From Aquimarina intermedia (GTDB lineage: Bacteria; Bacteroidota; Bacteroidia; Flavobacteriales; Flavobacteriaceae): a stretch of 64,000 bases of DNA. The notes under the pieces were generated by a model. It saw only the letters and a program-made list of their open reading frames with translations. It ran no database searches and was not told where the DNA came from. The stretch is from the NCBI RefSeq assembly GCF_008124785.1, contig NZ_VNHU01000012.1:1-64000 (forward strand), given 5' to 3'. This document shows positions 1 to 8,064 of the stretch, piece by piece. Both the position numbers and the translations under genes were made by a program. How positions within the stretch are numbered: position 1 is the stretch's first letter; each line of letters starts with the position of its first letter.

Positions 1-105
1 GAGAACTAATTCATCACTAACAGCAGTAATACTTAAATTATTCCTTAAAACCTTTTGTACTGCTTTAAATTTAAAATCTTTGGAATGTTTGATTTTTATA
101 CTCAT
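1..105 (-). CDS. IS3-family transposase OrfA, N-terminal part
   Basis: Only the first 35 codons are present, starting at the ATG complementary to 103-105. The peptide begins MSIKIKHSKDFKFKAVQ and continues with a segment containing LSITAVSDEL. This basic start followed by a helix-turn-helix is the usual N terminus of IS3-group OrfA proteins, which bind the element ends and are normally joined to OrfB by programmed -1 frameshifting. Position and orientation fit the terminal repeat at 123-147. Family assignment rests on this short stretch plus the IS end; the catalytic OrfB is not visible. Confidence 0.65.
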   Translation of the reverse strand, partial: MSIKIKHSKDFKFKAVQKVLRNNLSITAVSDELVL

Positions 106-122
106 AAAATACCCCCAAATAG

Positions 123-147
123 TGTCTAACTTTTTGGGGGCACTTCA
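123..147. repeat. Terminal inverted repeat of the IS3-like element
   Basis: The outer 25 bp of the element end in GGGGGCACTTCA on the plus strand. Just inside lies a second C-run (ACCCCCAAAT, 111-120), so the two G/C runs form a small inverted repeat (CCCCCAAA against TTTGGGGG) next to the presumed promoter and ribosome-binding site of orfA. The partner terminal repeat is outside the window. Confidence 0.55.
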
Positions 148-466
148 TATTGTGTCGGTTTTTTTTTGATCCTAAAAGCTATTGTTTATGTTTTAACAAA
201 ATTTTAAGCATCTCGTAAAAGTCTCATTCGTTATAGTATATAGAAAGATATTTAACAAGTTGATGTAGTTTTAAAATACGGAATAACAATGGTATACATG
301 GGTTTTTAACGTAAGTTTTAGAAATTTCCATATATTTGTTATGTACTAGTATTTTTCGTTAATCTTCTATTGTTTTTTTTCTTGGTCAAAATAAAGCTAA
401 AAAAATATTATTATAGTAGAATCATCGAATGGTCATATTAAAAACAAAATTACCCTCGCGTACCTC
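148..466. other. Intergenic, 319 bp, between IS end and a secreted-protein gene
   Basis: AT-rich, with no convincing reading frame or RNA gene on either strand. The only signal noted is TATATTTG at 331-338, which matches the Bacteroidota -7 motif TAnnTTTG on the plus strand. It lacks an evident -33 TTTG and lies about 130 nt upstream of the start at 467. Confidence 0.4.
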
Positions 467-1168
467 ATGAATTTTAGAACAGGCTTATTTTTCTTATTTT
501 TTCTAACTATTAATCATATAATAGCACAGCTAGACGCCAATTCTGTAATGGGATTGCCTGCAGGAACTACCGCAGAGATCAATGCCATAACAACAGCACA
601 AGAAGGAGCTATTGCCTACGACACTACTGTAAAAAGAATGCTTCAATATAACAATGGTAGTTGGCAAGAAATTCTTACTGCTGGCAATGTATATGTTGGC
701 GCGCTCCAAATTTCATCTGCTGGAACGATAAATGTTACAGGAATTCCTTTTCAGCCTTCCTCGGTTACCTTTAGAGCGCATGCTAATGTGGAAACATTTA
801 ATTTGGATTCAGATAATCTAACAAATAATGACCGTGGAATCCGTAATTCTTATGGATCTATGGATGGATTTGCCAGGAATAATGGTGGTTCTATTACCCA
901 ACAGGTAATCTATGTGGGGGGTCATGGAAACTCAATCAATGATATTTCTCGATTTGCCTCAAACTCAAATGCTATAGGATTGCGTTATGGAGATCAAAAT
1001 GGCGACTTACTTGGTAAAATTACGGGGACGGTTACAAGTTTTACGGCAAACGGTTTTCAGATAGCTGTAAACTACACCAATGGAGTAATTACCAACACAG
1101 GCAATAATGTGCGACCAACAGATATACATAATGAAGGCATTATTGTGCTATATACCGCCTATAGGTAA
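467..1168 (+). CDS. Secreted protein of unknown function
   Basis: A 233-residue protein with an N-terminal signal peptide (hydrophobic LFFLFFLTI, likely cleavage after IIAQ). The segment around residues 45-70 (AIAYDTTVKRMLQYNNGSW) resembles a short module common at the N terminus of flavobacterial secreted and fibre-like proteins, where a value is turned into a label with a W-x-E/x-L ending. The rest is rich in Asn, Gly, Ser and Thr with predicted beta character and no catalytic motif I recognise. The final residues do not form a T9SS sorting domain. It is next to the IS end and not part of an obvious operon. Probably an exported surface or structural protein; no function is assigned. Confidence 0.7.
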   Translation: MNFRTGLFFLFFLTINHIIAQLDANSVMGLPAGTTAEINAITTAQEGAIAYDTTVKRMLQYNNGSWQEILTAGNVYVGALQISSAGTINVTGIPFQPSSVTFRAHANVETFNLDSDNLTNNDRGIRNSYGSMDGFARNNGGSITQQVIYVGGHGNSINDISRFASNSNAIGLRYGDQNGDLLGKITGTVTSFTANGFQIAVNYTNGVITNTGNNVRPTDIHNEGIIVLYTAYR

Positions 1169-1188
1169 AGTGTAGACAAAGCTTAATG

Positions 1189-1686
1189 CTAAAGTTGTGT
1201 CTTGCGATACCTGCCATCAAAAATTACAATCCATGTTTTACCATTATCACTGCTTTGTGTCCATCGCTGTCGCACCTCTTCATGATCTAATGGTTGCCAA
1301 GTGATTCGATTGAGTAACATACCTTCTTCCATAACAACTTGATTCATTAAGCACATTGTATTCTCTTTAAAACCACCATACAGATGTAGCACTAATCCAG
1401 TAATATCAATATAATACTGTTCCCAATGCTCTCGTTTTGAATTATAGGTATTTAAACTGGTTCCTTGATAGCTAGTATTAATCGATGCATATTCTTCTTT
1501 GATTCCCTTACCATTTAGAATAGAAGTGATCTTGCTTTTACCCACTAAGCTATCTGTTTGAAAAGTATACACCTCCCAATCTCCAATCCAAAAGTCAAAC
1601 TGACGTTCCTTTTGTATACTTGTCTCTTGTGAAAAGGATGCGTTACTAATTAATAGAAAAACTAAGTATGCGGTGAACCGAAGCAT
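1189..1686 (-). CDS. Secreted protein with FDFWIGDWEV motif (DUF1579-like)
   Basis: A 165-residue protein with a signal peptide (residues 1-20, ending SFSQ). Residues 30-40 read FDFWIGDWEVY, a hallmark of a lipocalin-like beta-barrel family annotated as DUF1579-like or simply hypothetical in Bacteroidota. Trp and aromatic residues recur along the chain (WEQYY, ITWQPLDHEEVRQRWTQ), as expected for a barrel binding a hydrophobic ligand. It converges with the gene at 467-1168 (20 bp apart). No enzymatic residues are recognised; a periplasmic ligand-binding role is an inference from the fold family only. Confidence 0.65.
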   Translation of the reverse strand: MLRFTAYLVFLLISNASFSQETSIQKERQFDFWIGDWEVYTFQTDSLVGKSKITSILNGKGIKEEYASINTSYQGTSLNTYNSKREHWEQYYIDITGLVLHLYGGFKENTMCLMNQVVMEEGMLLNRITWQPLDHEEVRQRWTQSSDNGKTWIVIFDGRYRKTQL

Positions 1687-2139
1687 AAGGAGGAGATTTA
1701 ATACTAAGATACGTAAATTTTATGAGGACAGTTTAACCCATGAAATCAAAAAAGGAACTCTTTTTAAGAGCTCCTTTTAATTGTGTTATTTTTTTAATGG
1801 AATTTTGGCTAATTCATTATAAAAGAGAACACTATATTTTTTTATCACCTAATTCGAGCGCAAAAGTAGCTAAAATTAACCTTGTAAAATCATAGTTTTT
1901 AAATCTCTTTTGGTTTATATTTTTAGCGCCATATATGACACATTATTTTGTTTTTATATAAAAGAATTGCTTCTTAAGAATTTAGTCAATTTGACCTACG
2001 CTTCCTTAGATCTTGTTAAGTTTTTAGTGGAAATGTTACGAAAATAGAAATGCAAAAAAATGCCTGTATTTTAAATAATTAACATTAATTTAATCTTTTG
2101 TGATATACGTAGTTTCTGTTAAACCAAATTTTTAATCTC
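1687..2139. other. Intergenic, 453 bp, with hairpin and promoter-like motif
   Basis: No supported protein gene. It contains a hairpin at 1750-1778 and, on the minus strand, TACTTTTG at 1869-1862 (a -7-type motif) with no good -33 partner. The two could bound a short RNA (see findings). The remainder (1900-2139) is AT-rich with no feature seen. Confidence 0.4.
1750..1778 (-). terminator. Hairpin terminator
   Basis: Arms 1750-1762 and 1766-1778 pair over 13 positions with one mismatch (AAAAGGAACTCTT against AAGAGCTCCTTTT), with a 3-nt loop. On the minus strand the hairpin runs into a T-tract, so it would best stop leftward transcription, for example a transcript beginning near 1857. Confidence 0.5.
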
Positions 2140-2853
2140 CTAAAAACTCATGGGTACTTCGATAAGTAATATTTTTGATTGTTTGATGGTTTCTATGGTA
2201 ACCTGGTCCGTGTTCCATAGGCCAATAGCATCTCGATGATGTAGAGCGCGATCATTGCACATAATATCGCCTTCTAAGATAAATAGATATACACCATTTT
2301 TTGAATCATGTAACCTATAGTCTTTTTCTAATCCGGGATCGAACTCTGCGATTGAAAACCAAGCATCTTGGTGAATCCAAACACCTTGATCCTCCTTATT
2401 CGGTGACACTATTTGATACCAGTTATTTTTTAATGCCTCTTCAGGCAACGTAAATTGGTCGTAACGAGGTGTTACGCCGCGTTCTTTAGGGAGTATCCAA
2501 ATCTGCAAAAATTGGACTTTGCTGTTTTTACTTTTGTTATATTCACTATGGTACACGCCGCTACCGGCACTCATGACCTGAATATCACCTTCTTTTATAA
2601 CAGTGGTGTTGTTCATACTATCCTTGTGCTCAAGATCACCTGATAAAGGTATGGATATAATTTCCATGTCCTCATGTCGATGTTTTCCGAAACCCATGCC
2701 GGCAGCAACGGTGTCATCATTAAGAACTCGTAATGCACCAAAATTCATGCGGGAAGGATCGTGAAAATTAGCAAAACTAAAAGAATGAAAGGATTGTAGC
2801 CAACTGTGGTTAGCAGTTCCTCTTGCGTCTGCCTTATGCACTACTGTGTCCAT
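2140..2853 (-). CDS. Pirin family protein (YhhW-like bicupin)
   Basis: A 237-residue protein matching YhhW-type pirins in length. The N-terminal cupin contains NFGALRVLNDD, GMGFGKHRHEDMEII and SGSGVYHSEYN-like elements (here SAGSGVYHSEY). The predicted metal ligands are H58, H60, H102 and E104, all present. E. coli YhhW is an iron-binding protein with quercetin 2,3-dioxygenase activity in vitro; the physiological substrate in Bacteroidota is unknown. It appears monocistronic, with about 100 bp on the left side before the next gene on that strand. Assignment to the family is secure, the substrate is not. Confidence 0.9.
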   Translation of the reverse strand: MDTVVHKADARGTANHSWLQSFHSFSFANFHDPSRMNFGALRVLNDDTVAAGMGFGKHRHEDMEIISIPLSGDLEHKDSMNNTTVIKEGDIQVMSAGSGVYHSEYNKSKNSKVQFLQIWILPKERGVTPRYDQFTLPEEALKNNWYQIVSPNKEDQGVWIHQDAWFSIAEFDPGLEKDYRLHDSKNGVYLFILEGDIMCNDRALHHRDAIGLWNTDQVTIETIKQSKILLIEVPMSF

Positions 2854-2954
2854 AAAATACTTTTTTCTCGAAGATACAGAATCTCTAAAAGTATTTTGTA
2901 AAGGAAAGATTAAAGTTCAGCCTTTTGCTCAATCAAAAAAGAATGCAAATCCCC

Positions 2955-3365
2955 TTAACCTACTTTTTTCAACACATGTTCGTTGGGAGCAAGTTGTAAC
3001 TGCTTAAAAAAATCCAGCAATACCAATTCTGAGTTATGGTGAATTGAACTTTTATACAATGTGATTGTTTTTTTGGGAGAGTCTATACGATAGCTGTCTT
3101 TAAACATCATAACTTTCTGTATGTCTTTTACATTAATCTGTTTAAAGAATCCTGTGTTTTTAGTGAAAACGCCATTTTCAATACTTACATAGCCTTTTGA
3201 TTTCATCACCGCGTATACGATGATATAGATAACGCCCATAACAACTAGGTATGATGAGAACAGGTTACTGGTATGTAGTGCGAATCCAATCATGCCCAAT
3301 AGTGTAAAAAAAACACCTGTTACGAGATTATTACGCAACAAGCGACTTTTATATAAGATTTTCAT
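2955..3365 (-). CDS. Small membrane protein with two helices and a PH-like domain
   Basis: A 136-residue protein with two closely spaced hydrophobic helices (about residues 14-31 and 36-54) followed by a soluble C-terminal part. The pattern after the helices (YVSIENGVFTKNTG, then IQKVMMFKDSYRI and ITLYKSS) is that of bacterial PH-like (bPH2/YdbT-type) domains, in which a strand with a conserved aromatic follows the membrane anchor. No catalytic residues are seen. Located alone between the pirin gene and the ECF sigma gene, on the same strand with about 160 bp gaps. Function unknown; membrane-anchored scaffold is a guess from architecture. Confidence 0.6.
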   Translation of the reverse strand: MKILYKSRLLRNNLVTGVFFTLLGMIGFALHTSNLFSSYLVVMGVIYIIVYAVMKSKGYVSIENGVFTKNTGFFKQINVKDIQKVMMFKDSYRIDSPKKTITLYKSSIHHNSELVLLDFFKQLQLAPNEHVLKKVG

Positions 3366-3527
3366 TATATGTGTAATTAAAGAGTTGGTTATGAGCGCTA
3401 AAATAAGATAAATTTGATAAACATGTATAATTAGCTTCTTTTCTACTCCAATGATTCTAAATTTTCTTCAAACCGCAGGACTAGTTGATATTAGATTTAA
3501 GCTAGTATTTAAATAAAAAATTATAAT

Positions 3528-4784
3528 TTAATCATTCAAACATTTTTCCTTTAATAACGAATCTTTCTTTTTTTGTAAATACTCTTTTTCTAGTGTATTG
3601 TTAACAGTATCCAATGCCAGATCTATATAGTACAATCCTTTCATATAATTCTTCTTGGCAGTGTAATAGGCCGATAGGATACCATAATATAGGCGACTAC
3701 GCTGTTCTAAATCATGAGGTTCGAGCTGAACTAAATATCGTTTTGCTTGTGCCAAGTCATTTTTTTGTAAACATACCACAGCCATTGTTAGCTTATGTGA
3801 AGGCATTGGTTGTATCACATAAAATTGTTGATACCATTGCAGTATAGTATTCCAATTTGTTTCTTCAAAACTTTTAGCTTGTAAATGCTCTGCAGCGATG
3901 GCCGCTTCGTAATGGTAGCAAGAAAACTCGTCAGTATCGACTGCTTTATTCATGATGGAATTTCCTAAAGATATTAATGGAAAATGCCAAGTGCTACGAT
4001 CTTGATGTTCTAAATCCAACAATTCATTAGTAACGCTCAATTTACTTGACAAGCGCGCTGCATGAAAACAGAATAAAGCAAAAAGAGCATATACCTCAGA
4101 GGTTCGTATATTTTTGTTTTTTAGAAGGATTTGACATAAACGCATAGCTTCACCACATAATTCTTCTCGTATCAAGATTTCTTTTTTATTAGAATGAAAG
4201 CCTTCTTTAAAAATAAGATATATGACCTGCATTACGGTCTCTAAGCGAAAAGGTAAAGCTTTGCCTTGCGGAATATCAAATGTCAAATTGGAATGGAGGA
4301 TGGCTTTGCGCGCTCGACTTAGTCGCTTCTTTACAGTTTCTTCTTTGGTAAGTAGGGCAGAGGCAATTTCTTTGCTACTGAAACCCGATACAGTTTTTAA
4401 AGCAAAGGCAATACGATCTCTGGGATCCAAATCGGGATGACAGGCCGTGAATATCATACGTAGCTGAGCATCTTCAATTTCAGTATCCAAAAATAATTCA
4501 TTGATTGCAATCCCAGAAATTCCTTGTTGAATAAGAGGTATATGTTTTTTCTAGGACTTAAGTTTTCTGAAAATATCGAGCACTCGATTTTTTGCTGCCT
4601 GTGTTAACCATGCCTCGGGGTTATCCGGTTGTTTATGTCGCCAAGAAATACTGGCTTGTATAAAAGTATCCTGTACTGCATCTTCGATCACCTCGAGATG
4701 TGCTAACCCAAAAATACGTGTAAGTACAGAAACCATCTTTCCGCTATGATGGCGAAAGAGATGGTCTATGACTTTGGATTCCAT
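3528..4784 (-). pseudogene. ECF42-like RNA polymerase sigma factor with in-frame TAG
   Basis: Reading left from the ATG at 4784, the frame encodes 77 residues of sigma region 2 (HLFRHHSGKMVSVLTRIFG, then IEDAVQDTFIQA and NPEAWLTQAAKNRVLDIF). It meets TAG at 4551-4553 and continues in the same frame to 3528. The continuation carries sigma region 4 (FALKTVSGFSSKEIASALL and KKRLSRARKA) and a long helical, TPR-like C-terminal extension, the layout of the ECF42 class (about 418 codons in total). There is no length change, so the lesion is a single nonsense codon after FRKLKS. The fragment downstream could start at a TTG at 4490 but would lack region 2. The start overlaps the stop of the YCII-like gene by one base (TAATG). 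Pseudogene, sequencing error or readthrough are all possible; pseudogene is the simplest. Confidence 0.75.
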
Positions 4785-5131
4785 TAGTGATCAAAAACCA
4801 TAACTTCACGAATCTCTACAGACCCGTTAAGATCATAATCGGGAAAGTTCTGAGCAATCTCTTGAACTGCATCAACATCTTTGGCTTCTACTATATAATA
4901 CCCTCCCACAATCTCTTTCGCCTCGGCAGAGGTGAGATCTGTTACTGTTCTTTGCTTTCCTGTCACACGCCGTATATCTGGCATGAGTGCATTACCACCA
5001 CGAAGGATCCCTGCTTTTTCCATTTTGTTCCCCCATTCAAACCATTTTCCCATTCTGTTTTGTAATTCTTCTTAAGATAAGCCTAAATCAGCATAATCCG
5101 GACCGACAAAAATCATCATAAATTCTTTCAT
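4784..5131 (-). pseudogene. YCII-like (DGPF family) gene with in-frame TAA
   Basis: The natural start is the ATG at 5131, giving MKEFMMIFVGPDYADLGLS, then TAA at 5072-5074, then EELQNRMGKWFEWGNKM in the same frame on to the stop at 4784. MKEF at the start and the LSxEEL transition are normal for YCII-like proteins, so the stop replaces one residue of an otherwise intact frame of about 115 codons. The remainder can be translated from an internal ATG at 5053 (89 residues). The usual DGPF signature reads DLTS here, followed by the standard AEAKEIVGGYY. YCII/DGPF proteins are typical partners of ECF42 sigma factors, and the stop/start overlap with that gene supports co-expression. Confidence 0.75.
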
Positions 5132-5223
5132 ATTATTAAAGATTAAATTGTTTATACTATGTAGACGTTTGTAAAGATCAAGTAGGGGACAAACTTTTAG
5201 AAAATTATCAAAATATTTATTTT

Positions 5224-5892
5224 CTACATTGTTTGCAGCCTCATGTTTTTATATGCTAGGTTATACATTATTTCTTTTTCTTTAAAGCAAATTTCAAAAT
5301 CTGAGGCATACGCTTTGTCACCTGTAGGGAACCAGTTTTTATATTCCTTATTGATGCAAATAAAAAGTCCGTGATCATCACCTATAGCACAAAAATGGTC
5401 AAAATTCCCATCAAAAATTTTTATTGCGCAAAGTTCGTTTAGAAAATTATATTGAGTTTCAATGTGATTTGATGGTACTCCGATTTCAGAAATTTCTAGC
5501 AGTGATGCTGCACTAAATGTTTGCTGTGCGTGATTGGATAGATTTTTTCTGGCGATCAGTTCAACAATGTTGTGATCCTTATCGTAAAAATACATTGCTT
5601 TGGCATTCCATTTACTAAAATCCTGTATTTTATTTCCATCATCATCAGTCAATATCATCACTTTTGATTGTAGCCAATGCAATGCTTCGTTTGTTTTATC
5701 CGCGGGAATGTTGATAGCAAAATGATACGGAGTGCTTTTTTGAGCAAATTGAAAGATTAAATGAGAATTCCCGATGTTGAAAGTTACTGAAGCTTCAGAT
5801 TTGTGTACGATCTCAACGCCGATAACTTCAGAATAAAATTCGGTTTGCTCTTTGAGTTGGCTAGTATATAATTTTAATGATTTGACTTCCAT
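5224..5892 (-). CDS. Two-domain VOC (glyoxalase/dioxygenase-fold) protein
   Basis: A 222-residue protein built of two vicinal-oxygen-chelate modules. The first (about 1-115) starts SLKLYTSQLKEQTEFYSEVIGVEI and ends with FYDKDHNIVELIARK; the second (about 130-222) begins LLEISEIGVPSNHIETQYNF. The E in NIVELIAR is the usual VOC metal ligand; H77-type ligands (YHFAINIP) are also present. Homologous proteins are annotated as VOC family or ring-cleaving dioxygenase-like, but no substrate is known. It lies upstream of the YCII/ECF pair on the same strand and 40 bp below another VOC gene. VOC and YCII genes often accompany ECF sigma factors. Confidence 0.8.
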   Translation of the reverse strand: MEVKSLKLYTSQLKEQTEFYSEVIGVEIVHKSEASVTFNIGNSHLIFQFAQKSTPYHFAINIPADKTNEALHWLQSKVMILTDDDGNKIQDFSKWNAKAMYFYDKDHNIVELIARKNLSNHAQQTFSAASLLEISEIGVPSNHIETQYNFLNELCAIKIFDGNFDHFCAIGDDHGLFICINKEYKNWFPTGDKAYASDFEICFKEKEIMYNLAYKNMRLQTM

Positions 5893-5932
5893 AATAAACA
5901 GGCTACCATTACTATAAAACTTGCTGAGCTAA

Positions 5933-6304
5933 TTATACGTGCTGATCTATCAGAATCGGATTCCCATCCGGATCGACAATAACAATACTACCCGGTCCTG
6001 TAGAAGTTTCATCAACATCCCTTTCTAATGTGACATCCTTAGTTTTTAAGTGTTTTTGAATTTTTCGAACATCGTCAAAGTTTTCTAATGCATTAGCATC
6101 TTCATCCCAACCTGGATTAAAGGTGAGGATATTATCCTCAAACATTCCTTGAAAGAGTCCGATTAATGAATTTCCATTTTTCATGATGAGGTAATTATTA
6201 GCAGGGTCTCCGGCAAAAACAGTGAAACCCAACTTTTCATAAAAGGATTTTGAGACTGTAAGATCCTTAACGCTTAGACTAATAGAAAATGCTCCTAAAT
6301 TCAT
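5933..6304 (-). CDS. Single-domain VOC family protein
   Basis: A 123-residue glyoxalase/bleomycin-resistance-fold protein. It shows the paired beta-alpha-beta-beta-beta modules: SISLSVKDLTVSKSFYEKLGF at the N terminus and GSIVIVDPDGNPILIDQHV at the C terminus, the latter being the typical metal-ligand strand with D replacing the common E. The region LIGLFQGMFEDNILTFNPGWD is characteristic of a VOC subgroup found in many bacteria. It is 40 bp upstream of the two-domain VOC gene on the same strand and probably cotranscribed. Enzymatic activity and substrate are not predictable. Confidence 0.85.
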   Translation of the reverse strand: MNLGAFSISLSVKDLTVSKSFYEKLGFTVFAGDPANNYLIMKNGNSLIGLFQGMFEDNILTFNPGWDEDANALENFDDVRKIQKHLKTKDVTLERDVDETSTGPGSIVIVDPDGNPILIDQHV

Positions 6305-6421
6305 ACTATTGTAATTTTAGTGATTACTAATTCTGTAGTAGAAAGTTACGGATAATTGTGGTATTCGGGGAATAGACTATCCTGATTTTTTTAAAACTGG
6401 ATACATTTGAAACACCTCACT

Positions 6422-6952
6422 TTACTTAATCCTTCTTCCTTGGGTAGTAAATGATAATCCTTGTTGGCCCGAAGTTGAGATCATTACGCCTTCAAAAAGT
6501 GGATCGGTGCTATTTTTTTTGGTAGTCCATTCAAAGATAAAGTTAGCACCCGTACCTCCGGCTTTATCTATCTCATCAATTACAATCTCCACGGTCTCTA
6601 GGGGCGAAATAAATATAGAGGAAGTGACGTAGGATCGAATGAGTTTACCATGTGTATCGTAGTATGTGGCTTTATCAACATACAGTGTGTCAGAGATACT
6701 TGTGTTGCGTAAACTTATTGTCGCAGTCAGGTCATGCTTGCGATGCTGCGTAAGACTATAAATTTGAGAATATACAGAAAGATAGGTGGTACCTGTTCGT
6801 AAAGAATCGTTTGGAAAACTAGTAACCAAACGATGTTGCCAATCTATAGGCGCTATATCACTCTCCTCATAATTGTCATTACACGAAGACATAATAATTA
6901 GCAGCATAGATACTAGCAAAAAGATACTAACTAATGTTACTCTTTGTATCAT
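6422..6952 (-). CDS. DUF3124 family lipoprotein
   Basis: A 176-residue predicted lipoprotein. The ATG at 6952 is preferred over the TTG three codons upstream. A hydrophobic stretch ends in IIMSSC, giving an SPII cleavage site with the lipidated Cys followed by NDNYEESD. The body (TYLSVYSQIYSL, TATISLRNTSISDTLYV, and IFISPLETVEIVIDE) fits the DUF3124 family, a beta-sandwich of unknown function with two aromatic-rich strands. It is 60 bp downstream of the MRJP-like gene and likely the last gene of a GNAT-MRJP-DUF3124 operon. No function is assigned. Confidence 0.8.
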   Translation of the reverse strand: MIQRVTLVSIFLLVSMLLIIMSSCNDNYEESDIAPIDWQHRLVTSFPNDSLRTGTTYLSVYSQIYSLTQHRKHDLTATISLRNTSISDTLYVDKATYYDTHGKLIRSYVTSSIFISPLETVEIVIDEIDKAGGTGANFIFEWTTKKNSTDPLFEGVMISTSGQQGLSFTTQGRRIK

Positions 6953-7011
6953 ATCTCCCAAAGGTAGGTATTAAAAATGTAGGTATGAAATATACCTATT
7001 TGTACTGTCAA

Positions 7012-8055
7012 TTATTTTTCAATTTGAATTTTATAAATACTAAACTCAAGAGATGCTATATCGCCTTGTGCTTCATGAATTCTGGAATTTGTATAGTATA
7101 GGTATCCGTCATAAATACTGAAGGTATCGGGCCAGTTGATCTGATCTCCTTGATGTAGTGTGTGCTGGGTACCTTCTTTGTCCAAGTAATTGATTTTATG
7201 ATGTTCTAGATCCCCATAATATAGCGTGCCAGAACCATCCATAATCATACCATCGGGCGCTGAAGTTTTGGCTATTGTACGAACCGCGGCAATTGCTTCA
7301 TCGTTTGTACCATTACGTAATATATTTGTAGGTATAGCATACAAGGTATAACCTGTTAGGCTATGGTAATATAATAGGTTGTTTTGTAGGTCTAAGGCAA
7401 TACCATCAGAATGTACAGTATTTTCCCAGCGTTTATTATCAATGGTTAAGTGATCGGTTTCAGCAGTCGTCGAAACATGATCGTTCAACATACGTCTGCT
7501 TGTTCCGGTTTGTGTATCTAAAATTACCAAACCACCTTTGCCAGAATCAGTCATATAAATTGTATGATTAGGAGCATCGACTCTTAAATCATTAATATAT
7601 GAATTAGGATGGTAGGTTGTACTGTCCAGAATGAAAATATTGGAAAGCGCATTAGTAGTTAAATCAAAAACAAAAAGTCTTGGCGCATCAACTACTCCTT
7701 TAAACAATGGATTACGGGTATCCAAAACATATAAAGAATTCTCGTGAGCGATCACGGATTGTACACCGATAAAGACAGAATCTCTTACCTCTTGACCGAT
7801 CTCCCAACTGTTCCAGGTAGTATCAGGATAGGGGGATGGTTCTCCATTTTTATTTAGAGTAACCACTGAGTTTGCTACACCTTTACGCCAACGTGGAAAA
7901 TTAGCGAAAATACGGCCCATGGTGGATACTGTCACACCAGTTACTTGTTGGCCTGTAAATGTTGCTATGGGTTCTATAATAACTTTTTCTTCATCTTTCT
8001 TGTTTTGACATCCCAATAAGAATATAGCTGTAAGGGCAAAAATGATGTTTTTCAT
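7012..8055 (-). CDS. MRJP/yellow-like beta-propeller lipoprotein
   Basis: A 347-residue lipoprotein (signal ends LLGC, followed by QNKKDEEK). GRIFANFPRWRKG and the following SPYPDTTWNSW match the N-terminal blade of the major royal jelly/yellow protein family (PF03022), a six-bladed propeller. Later segments (LYVLDTRNP, IYMTDSGKGGLVILD, SDGIALD and PDGMIMDGSGTLYYGDL) are blade motifs. Insect members include dopachrome-conversion enzymes; bacterial ones are uncharacterised envelope proteins. The gene begins 9 bp after the GNAT gene on the same strand. The acidic/Lys run just after the Cys is compatible with surface exposure. The enzymatic role is unknown. Confidence 0.85.
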   Translation of the reverse strand: MKNIIFALTAIFLLGCQNKKDEEKVIIEPIATFTGQQVTGVTVSTMGRIFANFPRWRKGVANSVVTLNKNGEPSPYPDTTWNSWEIGQEVRDSVFIGVQSVIAHENSLYVLDTRNPLFKGVVDAPRLFVFDLTTNALSNIFILDSTTYHPNSYINDLRVDAPNHTIYMTDSGKGGLVILDTQTGTSRRMLNDHVSTTAETDHLTIDNKRWENTVHSDGIALDLQNNLLYYHSLTGYTLYAIPTNILRNGTNDEAIAAVRTIAKTSAPDGMIMDGSGTLYYGDLEHHKINYLDKEGTQHTLHQGDQINWPDTFSIYDGYLYYTNSRIHEAQGDIASLEFSIYKIQIEK

Positions 8056-8064
8056 AAAGTGTAT

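Larger units (their letters stand above)
1..147 (-). mobile_element. End of an IS3-family insertion sequence (rest lies left of the window)
   Basis: Read on the minus strand the element begins TGAAGTGCCCCCAAAAAGTT (147 downward), followed shortly by the start of an orfA-type transposase. A terminal TGA/TCA, a run of C then A, and a transposase start some 40 nt inside are typical of IS3-group ends. The other end and the target duplication are outside the window, so completeness cannot be judged. Confidence 0.7.

Noticed and set aside
4787..5065. Plus-strand reading frame over the YCII-like gene
   Set aside because: It is antisense to a recognised family, has no known motifs, and arises from the composition of the real gene.
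3528..5131. Stop-codon reassignment as the cause of the two interrupted genes
   Set aside because: TAA and TAG end many intact genes here (for example TAG in uvrB, bshC and pyrG, TAA in most), so neither codon is read as sense generally.
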